Assembly: GCA_023101885.1 (NCBI GenBank)
Contig: JALPQD010000358.1
Span: 1,274,761-1,338,760, forward strand
Direction of reading: 5' to 3'
DNA length: 64,000 bases
From: Typhlomys cinereus
Lineage: Eukaryota; Chordata; Mammalia; Rodentia; Platacanthomyidae
Positions 23,391 through 33,959 of this stretch are shown one piece after another. Below the pieces are notes generated by a model. The model was not told the origin of the DNA and did not search any database. It saw nothing but the letters and a program-made list of their open reading frames with translations. The translations under genes and the position numbers were made by a program. Each line of letters opens with the position of its first letter. Position 1 is the stretch's first letter.

Positions 23391-23640
23391 GAGCCCATAT
23401 TATGTGTGTATATGTTCAGTATTGTGAAGTCTTCCTGGCGAATTGTTCCTATGACTAAAATGTAGTAGTCTTCTGTGTCTCTTATGATTTTCTTTGGTTT
23501 GAAGTCCATTTTGTCAGATGCCATAATTGCTACACTTGTTTGTTTCCTTGTTCCATAGGCTTGAAGAATTTTGACCAGCCTTTTTCTTTTAGAATGTGCT
23601 TATCTTTTGTGGTGAGATGTGTTTCCTGAAGGCAGCAGAT
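23391..23640 (-). pseudogene. L1 ORF2, N-terminal endonuclease part cut off by the provirus
   Basis: The - strand encodes DKMDFKPKKIIRD and ILNIYTHN, typical of the apurinic-type endonuclease, up to the GTGGAG target site. The frame continues on the far side of the provirus at 18970 (TFIKQ, then GGFNTALS). The first part of the domain before DKMDF is short or degraded. Confidence 0.78.
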
Positions 23641-23699
23641 GGATGGGTTTTGATTTCTAATCCATGTTTATAACTTGTGTCTTTTGATTGATGAGTTAA

Positions 23700-24836
23700 T
23701 TCCAGTGACATTTAGTGTTATAATGGAGAAATTACTTTTAATTCCTGACATTTTTGTGTTTAGTGGTTTTCATAAGTGTATATTTAGCTTTTGGTGGTAT
23801 TATATTTCTCTTCTGTCCTCCTGGATATGCTTGTTCTTTTCTTCAAGGTTGAATATCTTCTCTAGCATTTTTTGAAGGCTTGTTTTGGTGGTCATGTAAG
23901 CCTTCAAATTGTCTTTATGGTGGAAAATCTTTCTTTCACCCTCAATTACAACTGATAGTTTTGCTGGGTTGATATTTGCACTCATTCAATACTTGAAGAA
24001 CATCTCTCCTAGGTTTTCTGGCTTTTACTGGTTCCATTGAAAAATCATTTGTTATTTTAATAGGTTTACCTTTAAAAGTGATTTTTTTTTTCTCGAAGGT
24101 CTCAGCACATGTGTAGTGTTTTGACTATTATTTGCTGTGGCAAGTTTCTATTTTGGTCATATCTATTTGGGGTGCTGTTTGCCTCTTGTATTTGGATGGG
24201 ACTCTCTTTCTTCAGATGTGGAAGGTTTCTTTTATGATAATTTGAAAATTTTCCTCAGATATGGTATTTTTGGATTCTCATTCTGGTATTCCATGAATGT
24301 GCATGTTAGGCGTCTTCAACATGTCCCATAACCCTTGAATAGTCCTCTCAAGTGTCTTTTTGGCTTTAACAACCTCTTTGATTGAACTGGTTATTTCTTC
24401 CACTGGTTTGTCTTCAAGATCTGAAATTCTATTTTCTGCTTTGTTAGTTCTGCTGATAAGACTTTCTGTTGTGTTCTGGGTTGAAGGTAGTTTGTCTTTT
24501 AGTTTGAATTTAAATTCTACTTGAGATTGTTTTAACTGCTCTATGCCTATTTTTGTTTCTTCAACTGCTTTTCTTATCTCCTCCAAGTGCCTATTGGGTT
24601 CCTGTTCAAAGTGGTTGATGTGGTTTTTTTTAACTCCTCCCAGATTTCCTTTTTCACTGTTTTGATCATAGTAAAGATCAGGGTTTGAAAATCATTATCT
24701 TGCGCTTGGCTTTCTTGGTTATATTCTATGAGTTTGTTCTGATTGGATTCCATCATTATGAGGTTGATTCTTTTTGCAGGAGATTTATTGTCTCGATTTT
24801 TGTTTTTCATAGATTTACACTGTGACCTGGGCATTT
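23700..24836 (-). pseudogene. L1 ORF1 remnant
   Basis: Starts MPRSQCK at 24834. A coiled-coil-like region rich in K, E and L spans about 24586-24278, and the C-terminal block PAKLSVVIEGERK lies near 23970. ORF1p is the RNA-binding trimeric L1 protein. Frame breaks occur near 24580 and 24000-24280. Confidence 0.82.
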
Positions 24837-25503
24837 TTTATTTTATCTCCTATGTCCTTCTTTTTGTTTTTGTGTGCTTTTGACTAAACTGAATTAGACA
24901 GTATTACCATACTTGAGCAGTTATTGGTAGTATTTGCCTTGGAGTTGGGTATGCCCGTCTGGTGCTGGTATTATTTCCTAGATGAGGCTATTGGACTGTT
25001 AGTACATTAATTAAAGCAGGCTTAGTAGACAGTGATTGAAGATTAGTATGGTATTACACTTTTTAGGTTTACTTCCTTGGTGACATGTGATGGTGAATGG
25101 TATAGTCCCTGAAGTTGTATGAGTTTTTGAGTGGCTATACAGAAATGTTAAACTATAGTGACTAATAATTGAGAGGAACAAGATGGTAAAAAGGATTTAT
25201 TTATCTTAGAGCTGGATGTGAAGATTCTCTCCCATATGATGGGATGGTTTTAGAAGACCTCAAATAAATAGTCTTGGTCCCCTAGGCCTTTTCTTGAGTT
25301 TTCTTTGGACTCTGTTGAATTCTGAGGAACAGGGAGTCCACCCTGGTTCAGGGCCAGGTCCATCAGGGGCAGAAAAGCAGAGTGGTTAGTCACATGCACA
25401 GATGACCTGGGGCCTGGGATGTGGTCTAGGGGGCTTACCTGAGGAGCAAGGAGTCCACCCTGGTCTAGGTCAGGGTCCAGGTCTGGGACAGAAAGCTACA
25501 TAA
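24837..25503 (-). promoter_or_regulatory. L1 5' UTR with partial repeat units
   Basis: Sequence upstream of ORF1. Two units that share GGAGTCCACCCTGGT (25332 and 25450) are spaced about 117 bp, reminiscent of the tandem monomer promoters of rodent L1s. Confidence 0.6.
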
Positions 25504-25511
25504 GAAGTTTT

Positions 25512-26654
25512 AAAGAACAAAAACTAACATATGCATAAAAGAGAAGAGTATTTATATTTTTTTCAGAATATGACTTTTTTCCAGTAAAATAATTTTGATG
25601 ACATTTTTGCATTTTTATGCTTTAGAAGTACAAAGCATTTTTGCTGCATGTTACCATTTCTTTTATACAGCCTGTCTCTTAAGTCAGAAGAGAAGCTGCT
25701 TTCCTTATGTTGCTTTACTTTTGAAGTCTTTGTAGACAGTGTAGATAAAGGGGAATATCAGAATTTTGTGTATTTGTAATAAAATATAGAAGAATATACA
25801 TCCTATATCATTAATTCTCCAAGAGTCATGATCGCTGGACTTTGAACATACTCATCTTTCCCTGTCCTACCTGCTCAGTTCTACTTGAGAACCACTATTT
25901 TAAGCTGTTGCCCAGCCTCAACAGAAGAATAAAATTGCAAGAAATTCTCTTTAGGCTACTCCCACAATCCCACAATGAGATATTTGGAGTGGTGTGAGTT
26001 TGTTTGATTTTGTATTTCTTCTTGTTATGTCACCTAGGTTCTTCTGGAGCTGTTAATCATTTTGCCTCTACCTTTTGAGTGCTGGGATTATAGGTCTCTG
26101 CCATCATATCTCACTATCTTCTCTTTTGACATGTTACTTTTCCCTTACAGAATGATTATGGCTTGTATGTGTTATTTCTTGAACCAATCAGTCAGTTCCC
26201 TATGGATAAGTTAATAATATTCTCAGTTTACATTCTAGTTAAAATATTGGCTGTTGAAAGTGTATGAATACTGTTATTTCAGAAGATCACTTTATAAATG
26301 GTGTTAAAACTCATATTACACAATCAGTATCTCCACTGTCATCCTTCATTTGTCCAATAATCATTGAGCAGCTAAGCACAGTCTGCTGGTTTCTGAGTAG
26401 GCTCAGAGCACTGGTTGAGAGCACACACTAGAGGTGAACTGGACAAATGTATCATGTTCCATGTTGAGTGTGGGCTACCTTATATTGACTGTAAGTACAG
26501 GCACATTAATAGTATCTCCCAATCCAATTTAGGAAGCACAGAGGGGCAAATGTGGCTTTCCATGGGTAAGATGAGGAAGGGAAGGCAGGGCTGAAAGTTG
26601 TGTGCAGGGACCTAGTTCCTTACTAGATGAGGTGGGGTGAGTTTTATAATTTCT
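25512..26654. other. Mostly unassigned sequence
   Basis: A B1-like SINE fragment (- strand) is visible near 26025-26110 (GAGTGCTGGGATTATAGG). Nothing else is supported. Confidence 0.5.
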
Positions 26655-27008
26655 GGAGTGTGTGGGTATGTGTGGGTATGGGTGGGTTTGCAGGTGTGGG
26701 TGTGTATAGGTGTGTGGGTGTGGTTATATGGGTGTGTGTGAGTGTGGGTATGGGTAGGTGTGGGTGGATGTGCATGACTATGAAAGTCTAAGGGTGACTT
26801 TGGGAATTATCCCAGATTGTTTTACCTCCTTATTTAGGAATTATCCCAGATTGTTTTACCTCCTTATTGCTTTGATTTGGGGTTTCCCAGGCTCTACCTT
26901 CCAAGGCCACCATACTGACTGTTACCATTTCCATGTGTTTTCATGTGGGATCTGGGATCCTTTTGCTTGTAAGGCAAAGGCTTAACACCTGAGCCATTGC
27001 TCCAGTCT
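26655..27008 (-). mobile_element. B2-like SINE with G-rich tail and internal tandem duplication
   Basis: Same SINE family as at 13429, - strand. On + its tail is a (GGGTGT)-like tract (26655-26772). A 34-bp segment starting GGAATTATCCCAGATTG is duplicated at 26803-26836 and 26837-26868. Possible target repeat TGAGTTTTA on both sides. Confidence 0.75.
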
Positions 27009-28542
27009 GAGATGAGTTTTAGAGTGTGAACCATATATAAGTAAAAATGGTGGTTTGGAAATTCGCAGAACATAAAGATGTGTATAGCACAGTAGCATGC
27101 ACAGGGTCTGTTTGCAGAAGCACACACAACTCAGCACTGGGGGATGCAGAACACGGAAGATCACAGCAGCTATGGATAAAGACAGGAGAGGTGATGCTGA
27201 ATCATGGCTACTTTGAGATTCACACAGTGAAAAATTTTTATTTACCCTGAATAAAAGGGAAAGATGCTACCAGAAAAAATATACACTTTTATATCCAAAT
27301 GGTTGAATATTACCATAAATGATTAGTTTCAGTGTTTATTTAAGTAACGTATACACAGGGAGTAGTTGGTAAGAAAGCTTGGAGAGCAAACTGTGTAGAA
27401 ACAAGATCGGGTGAGGACTTAAAGGCTGTATAAGGAATGCAAGTTAAGGGATGTGAGTGTTTTAATTTGAATAGGAAGCAGAATTCAGTTATGTGGTTAC
27501 TGGGATATAACATTATGACCAATATCTCAGCAGTAAGTGGCAGGAAACTTTGCATGCCATTGGACACAGACTATCATAACTATCCAGACAAGAAGGTGGC
27601 AGGTTAGTACTCTGCTATAAAGGCTTTGATTCAGAGGTGGCTTCCCATCTCTGCCTAGTCAGCTATCGGCAGTCATGTGAGTTCTTGCAGGCAGAGGGCC
27701 TCACACTTTGCTTCATGTACTTTAGACAGCACCTTGAAATTCTTTCTAAAATAGATAATGAGACTTTCTTTATGCTGTGCAGGAAAAAGTGGTAACTACA
27801 GCCAGATCAGACCAGACAGCAAGCTCTCTGAATCAGACCACAACTTGTGGCTGTGACTTTTATTTTTTTTTCCTGGCTTGCAGGAAGACATCTAGTAAAC
27901 ACCTCATGAGCGATATATTTCACATGAATGCTCTTTAAAGCATCCAAGCAAAGTGTCCAGCAGACAGGAGGACTTACACATTGGGGATGATGTAATGAAA
28001 GATATTGCTGGCTACCAGGCTAGAGAAGATGGCTGGTATGAGACTATGGATGAGACTTTGGATGAGACCCTAGGGAAAGGGATCAGAAGGGTAAAGGAAA
28101 GTTAGACCTGAACTGTGGTCATCAAGAAGAGAAAATGGCAATTTTTACATATTATATTATTATTTGAAAATTCAATTTGCAAGGGGGAATAGATGCTGAG
28201 AAAAAAGTCTAGAAAATCAATAAACAGTAAATAGCAATGTCTAAACAGTTAATCAAGGAAAGGACCAGAGAGTAATTAATGTGATGGAGGAGAACACTGT
28301 TTGGGTTGCAGGTCTTTTTAGACTTGGAACTTTGCCAATTCAGAAACTGAAACCATGTATGTCTATAATTGTTATCAGTAAACGCATAAAAGATACTCAA
28401 AAAATTTTAGTTATGAATGTATGTTTTCTTCATTTTCTAAATATTCAATGGTCTGCTTCTAAAAGGTCCAAATATCCCTTCTACATGAAGAACTGGAGCC
28501 TTTATTTATCCAAGCCTACAAACCAGCGTAAACTCAGACTTA
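27009..28542. other. No recognised feature
   Basis: No gene, RNA or complete repeat can be supported. Confidence 0.45.
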
Positions 28543-29129
28543 TGTGTGGGAAACGAAGTGGGAGTGGTAGGAATTGATCAGGCATCAGGTCAGAGCGAGT
28601 CTAGGATGTCCATCATCCAAGCCATCTTTATTGTAACATACATGAGTATTTATAGGAAAACAGTCAAGGAGCAGGGCCAAATTCAGGAAAACATCAAAGA
28701 AGAGCAGGACCAAATTCTTTACAAGATTATGTGAAACATATACATTCCAGTTAACAAAGTAAAAGCAGGAGTGACATCTACTTGCTGTGGGACCAGACAT
28801 GATATCGCCAGGTAGAGTAAAACAGGCATGGCACCTTGTTGCTAGAAGAGAATGGACAATGTATGCCTCAAAACAGAGTTACTTGGTTCGTGCATAAGCA
28901 TATCTCAGATGAGCAGGAAGGGGGGAGGAACAGCCCAGCTGGTTTCTAAAAGAAACACAAGAAATCCAAGAACAGGCTGGAGGTGATCTCTACTTCCAAG
29001 GGGAGGAGTTAGACCTGCCACTGTCTTGCAGACAAGAGGCAAACTCAAGCCCCCCAGGAGAGGAGTCCCTAGCAACAGCCAGTTTCAGATGCTAATGTAT
29101 CATCCAGAGAGCAGGCTTTGGGCCTGACA
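28543..29129 (-). repeat. Antisense LTR
   Basis: On the - strand it starts TGTCAGGCCC at 29129 and is preceded by a G-rich polypurine-like run. A TATAAATA box (28654-28647) and AATAAA (28632-28627) lie close together. The left end near 28543 is uncertain and I found no target duplication. Confidence 0.6.
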
Positions 29130-30604
29130 ACCCCCACATTTATTGTCCTTACTGTGAACTCACACTAATGAGATTAAAGAGGAAGGAGAAAATGGAACCC
29201 ACAACTCAGAACTCTCAGCCTTTAAAATAAAAAAAAAAAAAAGATGCCAGTCAATGTTTCTTACAGGGCACAGTCCTGTGTTTCCTACTGGGGGCTCAGA
29301 GTCTGGGACTGGGTCTAAAGTGGTATGTCAGGGCTGGGGTTGTATGATAGCCCAGGAATAGATCTCTCGTTTGGCATATGTAAGGCTCTGATTTGACCCT
29401 AGCACCTTGCAATTGAATTAATTATAGGTATGTCAGAAACCAACACAAAATTCTATGTGACATGAAGACCCTAGTTCCAAAACAGAAACCCATACGAGAC
29501 TGAGAAATCATTCATCCAAAAAATATTTTTCAGTGCCCCACATGGTACTACTTTCTGATGAAGAAAAATACAAAGTGGGGCTAGATAGATATGGTTTTAT
29601 CATTAAGACAGAGTGAATAGATTGGAAATCATCAAGCCAGATAAGACTCTACATGGAATGAGATAAACAAAGGAGCTGATTGTAGAGTGTTAGAAAAAGA
29701 GAGGAACACACATGTATGTCTTGATGCAAGGGGTGGGGGTCAAGTGACAACTTTCAGAAGTCAGTTCTCTCCTACCATGTGGGTTTCCTGGAACTCAAGT
29801 TACCAAGTGTATAAGCAGGCACCTTACTGACTGACCTATCTTGTCAACCCTGATTTTAGAGTTTTGCAGCAAAAGAGCAGTTCTGAAAAGACCACCATGG
29901 AAGTATTAGCATTTGAGATGTTTCTTAAAAGATGTGTGGAATTCAGGAATGGAGATAGACAAGAAGTTTCTCAGAAACTGGGACTATTGTATATCAAGCT
30001 GCCTTGGTGGGCCTCCAATTTCTCATTTCAGAGCAGCAAATCATTTTTTGATAGCTCAAACACAAGTCTATGTACATCTGGTTAGCTGTTTGTGGTTTAG
30101 GACACTGGACTAACAGACTTGGGTCAGTCTGTGAAGAAGGAAGTTGAGACCAATTAACCTTCAGAATGAGCTTTATTGGATGAGGGCGCCTTAGGAGCAT
30201 GGGAAGCTGGATATCGGACCATGGCAGGTCTTGAAGTAGACTTTTAGAAGGGAGAGTTGCACTGTGTAACTTGATCAGGGTTCAAGGAAGAGCCTTCAGA
30301 AGAATCCTAACACAGATTTCTGACTTAACTTTTCATGGGATGGCAGGAGATTTCTTACCATGTGAGTGACTTACATGGGACTTACCCTATGTGATCTCTG
30401 GCAAAGTGTGGATCCAGGTACTAGAAGGGACGGTTAGCTTATCTAGCAGCTGTGAGAGGGAAAGGTTGCTAGTTCACAGCACAGCTTCTTAGAGAGAGAA
30501 TTACCTGATTTCTGAGAGAGGAAGGCAAATAGTGTGAAGTAGTGACTTTCGTGTAATTTTTTTCCTTTTGCCTCTGATACAACATCTGGCTTCTACTTCT
30601 TTTT
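29130..30604. other. Mostly unassigned sequence with a B3-like SINE fragment
   Basis: A degraded tRNA-derived SINE on the - strand occupies about 29690-29860. The ORFs here are short. Confidence 0.45.
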
Positions 30605-30790
30605 CTAAACATTCGTTTGTTTATTAATTTGGGAGGTGGGGAGAGAAAGTGCTCATATGATATCATGGGACATAGGTAGATGTCAGAGGATGACTTTCAG
30701 GACTTCCACACATCAAACTCAAGAGAGTTGAGCTAGCTCAGGGACTCTGATTTCTGCTTCTTGTCCATAGCTAGCTTGTCCATATACAAT
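30605..30790 (-). mobile_element. B3-like SINE fragment
   Basis: Degraded SINE resembling the copy at 32580 (GTCAGAGGATGACTTTCAGGA block). Confidence 0.45.
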
Positions 30791-31116
30791 GATCAGAGTC
30801 TGGGCTACCTGTGAAGGAGGAGGGACTAAGGCTGCTTGGATAAGAAGTCTTAAGATCAGAAAGTTATACTACATAAAAGACAATTAAAATAGAGAAAAGT
30901 GTCCAGTTTTTGGAGAAAAGAATTCTCCCTGGACCAGATGAACAAATAAATGTCACTATTATGCAGCTTTGAGGGCCATTTGTCACTTTTCTGTAACAAG
31001 ACAGTCTGTGTTCTTACAGTTCAGGGGGTCAGTCATGTACTCTTGCAGATCAGGTCTGGGAACTTCCAATTTTTTTTCTCTGTCAGTGAGGCATTCTGGA
31101 AGTTTTCCTTTTTTAG

Positions 31117-31119
31117 TTT

Positions 31120-31174
<55 letters not shown>

Positions 31175-31177
31175 TTT
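31117..31177. repeat. (TTTA)n microsatellite
   Basis: About 15 uninterrupted tetramer units. Confidence 0.97.
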
Positions 31178-31394
31178 GTAGGATTGATATATTCCCAGGC
31201 TTCTAAATAACATGAGATTGTATTTTTGAACAACAAGCATGAAGATTTGAATACAGAACCTGTGAATGGATACAATGGTCAAGAGCAGAGGAAAATGGAT
31301 GATATTGTTAGAGAGGTGCAGTAGTGCTGCTGACATCCAGAAGCTCACAGCTGAGGTAGAAGGAGTCAGAAGATATTCAGTACCATGGGAAGAA

Positions 31395-31800
31395 ACCTAT
31401 AAGTACACCGTTACAGTTAATCTCTCTGTTGCTGTAAGACAGCATCAAGTTACACAAGTAATTTAAGGGGAGAAAAGGGAGATTTATTTGACTTATGGTT
31501 CCAGGGGGAAGATAGAGCCCACTATGTCAGAGAGGGAAAGGCAGGCAGCAAAACCAGGAGGTGACTGAGGTCACATCCATTATGGAGGTTGATAGAGCAA
31601 ATTTCAGACTGCTAGAACAGACCACTAGCAGAAGCTGGGTGAGACTAACCAACCTCAAGAGCCACCCCCTGTGATATGCCTTCCTCCAGCAAGCTAGATC
31701 TCCCAAAAGTGCCATGACATTCCCAAATCCCAAGCTAAGGATTCAAACATATGAGCCTGTGGGTGACAACTCATATTCATGCCATGACATACATACTAGT
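31395..31800 (-). repeat. LTR-like rodent interspersed repeat
   Basis: Contains TTGCTGTAAGACAGCATCAAG and TTATTTGACTTATGGTTCC, a pattern common in rodent MaLR-type LTRs read in reverse. Family uncertain. Confidence 0.45.
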
Positions 31801-32553
31801 GAGAAAAGATTTATAGAATGAGGAAAAGCCAGTTGCTTATATCCTTACTGAGAATGTTGAATTCAAGCATTCGTGTACAATGTTCCTTTCAGTTCCTGAA
31901 TTTTAAGGTTATATAGTTTCATAATGCTACAGCAAATTCCTGAGAAGAGATGGATGAAAAAATAACATGACTGGAAGAAAATTATATTGGAACAATTTTT
32001 TCACATGGGATTGAAGGAAAAGCTAGGGAGATGTAAAGATTGAGAAATGGGTCAGAAGGCATAGGAAACTGAACTTTAAGATTGGTTGAATATTGGACTA
32101 AGAGTTGATGAATTACTGAGAATGGCTCTTAGATGTATGGTTACATGTAAGTTAGCATACAATTAATAGCAGAGAAATCTACATGGGACAATTAAGTGAC
32201 GAGTCACAGCACTCCTGCTCCTGGATTATATATTTGTTTCAAAGACTAAGAGAACAAGAGAGGGAAGGGGAGCAGGGGGAAGAGATGGACACATTAGCTT
32301 CCGAATAAATTCCTTTAAAGGCTTACAACTGCAGTTCAAAGTCCATGGAACAGAAACAGCCTTCAGGCTCTTCCCAGTGTAGATCTATAACAGAGTCATA
32401 TCATGAATCAGTATGAATTCCGTTGTGATGGTGTCTGGGTAGGCCAGATGGCTCTTCATCTTGGACCACGTAGGCTTCACGCTTCTATAATAGATACCTT
32501 ACAGTGAAGTCTTGCAATTCGTGACCTAAAAAGTGAACTGGTAAAACCCACTT
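31801..32553. other. No recognised feature
   Basis: No gene or complete repeat supported. Confidence 0.4.
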
Positions 32554-32738
32554 CATAGTCATCAGTCTTTTTATTTAAATTTTTATTAGCATGTCTTTAT
32601 AGTTTACTTACTTATAAGAGAGAGAGAGAGACAGAGAGACAGAGAGACAGAGAGAGAGTGGCACAAGTAAAAGAGCAAGCACACGTATGCCATGGTTTAC
32701 AGTTGAAGGTCAGAAAATAACTTTAAGAAGTCAGTTTT
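32554..32738. repeat. Left copy of a local direct duplication
   Basis: CATAGTCATCAGTC through AGAAGTCAGTTTT recurs at 33367-33566 almost unchanged apart from the length of the GACAGA tract. It contains most of a B3-like SINE (- strand, about 32580-32795). Confidence 0.88.
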
Positions 32739-33366
32739 CTCCTTCTCGCCAGTGAGTTTCCAGGGATTGAACTCACTGTGCTATCTCACCAGCCCTAGCA
32801 TATCTTAATTGTAGAAAACATTGGGTTTTGTTATGATATGCAAATAACCCACAGGAATGGGAGGGTCTCTATGGCAGGTTTCCTAACACTGAGTTACAAT
32901 TGTAGTCCAAGATAGATTCTCAAAATCTATCATAGAAAAGGAGAGAGTTGACTATAGCTACTGTGTCAATTTAAAATAAATTAATTACAGAGCATTGAAT
33001 CCAGTGAATTGTTCAGGTTACTTTGAATTTGTTGGTACATTAAAAAATGGCAGTGCAGCCCCTTTGAACATGATCAAAGATTTCAAGAAAACAGTGTATC
33101 TGTTGAACTGAAACATCCACAGTCTATGTCATTCGAATCAGTGCAAACCTTCTGAAGCCTCTAAAAAGCTGTTGGAACCCCTACCCCACTTTAACCATCA
33201 TCAATGCAAGCTGTAGTTTCAAATGCTTACTACCTGCCAAATATTAAAATCAAAAATAAATAAATAATAAAGCTTGACTCCTTTTTAGTAATCTGATTGA
33301 GTTTCCAGAGTTCATTATTGACCAAATTCCTGTTGATATGGATCTGATCAGCCAGAACCAAAGGTG
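32739..33366. other. Spacer between the duplicated copies
   Basis: The SINE head (about 32739-32795) is followed by unassigned DNA. Confidence 0.5.
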
Positions 33367-33566
33367 CATAGTCATCAGTCTTTTTATTTAAATTTTTATT
33401 AGCATGTCTTTATAGTTTACTTACTTATAAGAGAGAGAGAGACAGAGAGACAGAGAGACAGAGAGACAGAGAGACAGAGAGAGAAGTGGCACAAGTAAAA
33501 GAGCAAGCACACATATGCCATGGTTTACAGTTGAAGGTCAGAAAATAACTTTAAGAAGTCAGTTTT
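33367..33566. repeat. Right copy of the local direct duplication
   Basis: Ends inside the SINE, whose head is missing here, so it is a copied segment and not an independent SINE insertion. It lies about 300 bp upstream of the IDO2 start codon. Confidence 0.88.
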
Positions 33567-33860
33567 TTCTGGGTTTGAATCCAATCTTCTCGTATTGGGC
33601 CAGTGTGAGAGGAAAGAGGATTTTTCCTCATGTTAGCTTGACTTGTTTGTTTTACTTGGTAGTCTTTGTGTTTACTTAGTCTCAGACCAATTTTGCAGCA
33701 GTCTGGAATTCAACCTCAGGGCAAGGTTCTCCCCTGCAGCCAAGGTGCCACACAACTAAACTCCCCCTAAAGATACGGTTTCCAAATTCCCTCAGCCCAG
33801 CTGTTTCTATTCAGCCAGTTGCTTCTTCAGAGACCTTCTGCCAGATACCTGCAAAAAATC
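33567..33860 (+). promoter_or_regulatory. IDO2 5' flank or 5' UTR
   Basis: Sequence immediately upstream of the first coding exon. I see no TATA box, CpG island or clear interferon element. CTATTCAG at 33807-33814 could act as a splice acceptor if a non-coding first exon lies upstream. Confidence 0.35.
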
Positions 33861-33959
33861 ATGGAACCTCAGCCTCAGAATCTGAAGACAGCACAGCCTT
33901 TGTCTTTGGGAAGATACCACATTTCGAGGGAGTATGGCTTTCTTCTGCCGAATCCTCTG
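33861..33959 (+). CDS. IDO2: IDO2 coding exon 1 (start codon exon)
   Basis: Encodes 33 residues starting MEPQPQNLK and containing [16 protein letters not shown], the N-terminal signature of IDO2. The start is chosen because ATG has A at -3 and G at +4 and the family begins MEP here; the frame stays open upstream but without ATG. The exon ends CCTCTG before GTAAGG, phase 0, and joins exon 2 at 51389 to give NPL-KDLPDHY. IDO2 is a cytosolic haem dioxygenase that opens the indole ring of L-tryptophan to N-formylkynurenine, with weak activity in known mammals and a role in immune regulation. IDO2 fits better than IDO1 in every exon found. Confidence 0.93.

Larger units (their letters stand above)
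14503..25511 (-). mobile_element. Near full-length L1, interrupted by a provirus
   Basis: L1 read on the - strand: 5' UTR (24837-25503), ORF1 (start ATG at 24834), ORF2, 3' UTR with G-rich tract, tail at 14511. The 8-bp repeat GAAGTTTT at 14503-14510 and 25504-25511 is a plausible target duplication. Removing the provirus and one copy of its duplication leaves about 6.6 kb, normal for a complete L1. Frameshifts and stops in both ORFs make it inactive. Confidence 0.85.

Noticed and set aside
33367..33486. Repeated GACAGA units as a CRISPR-like array
   Set aside because: A plain microsatellite within a SINE tail, without spacers, in a mammalian genome.
1..33860. IDO1 3' exons upstream of IDO2
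   Set aside because: IDO1 normally lies just upstream, but no frame here resembles an IDO C-terminus.
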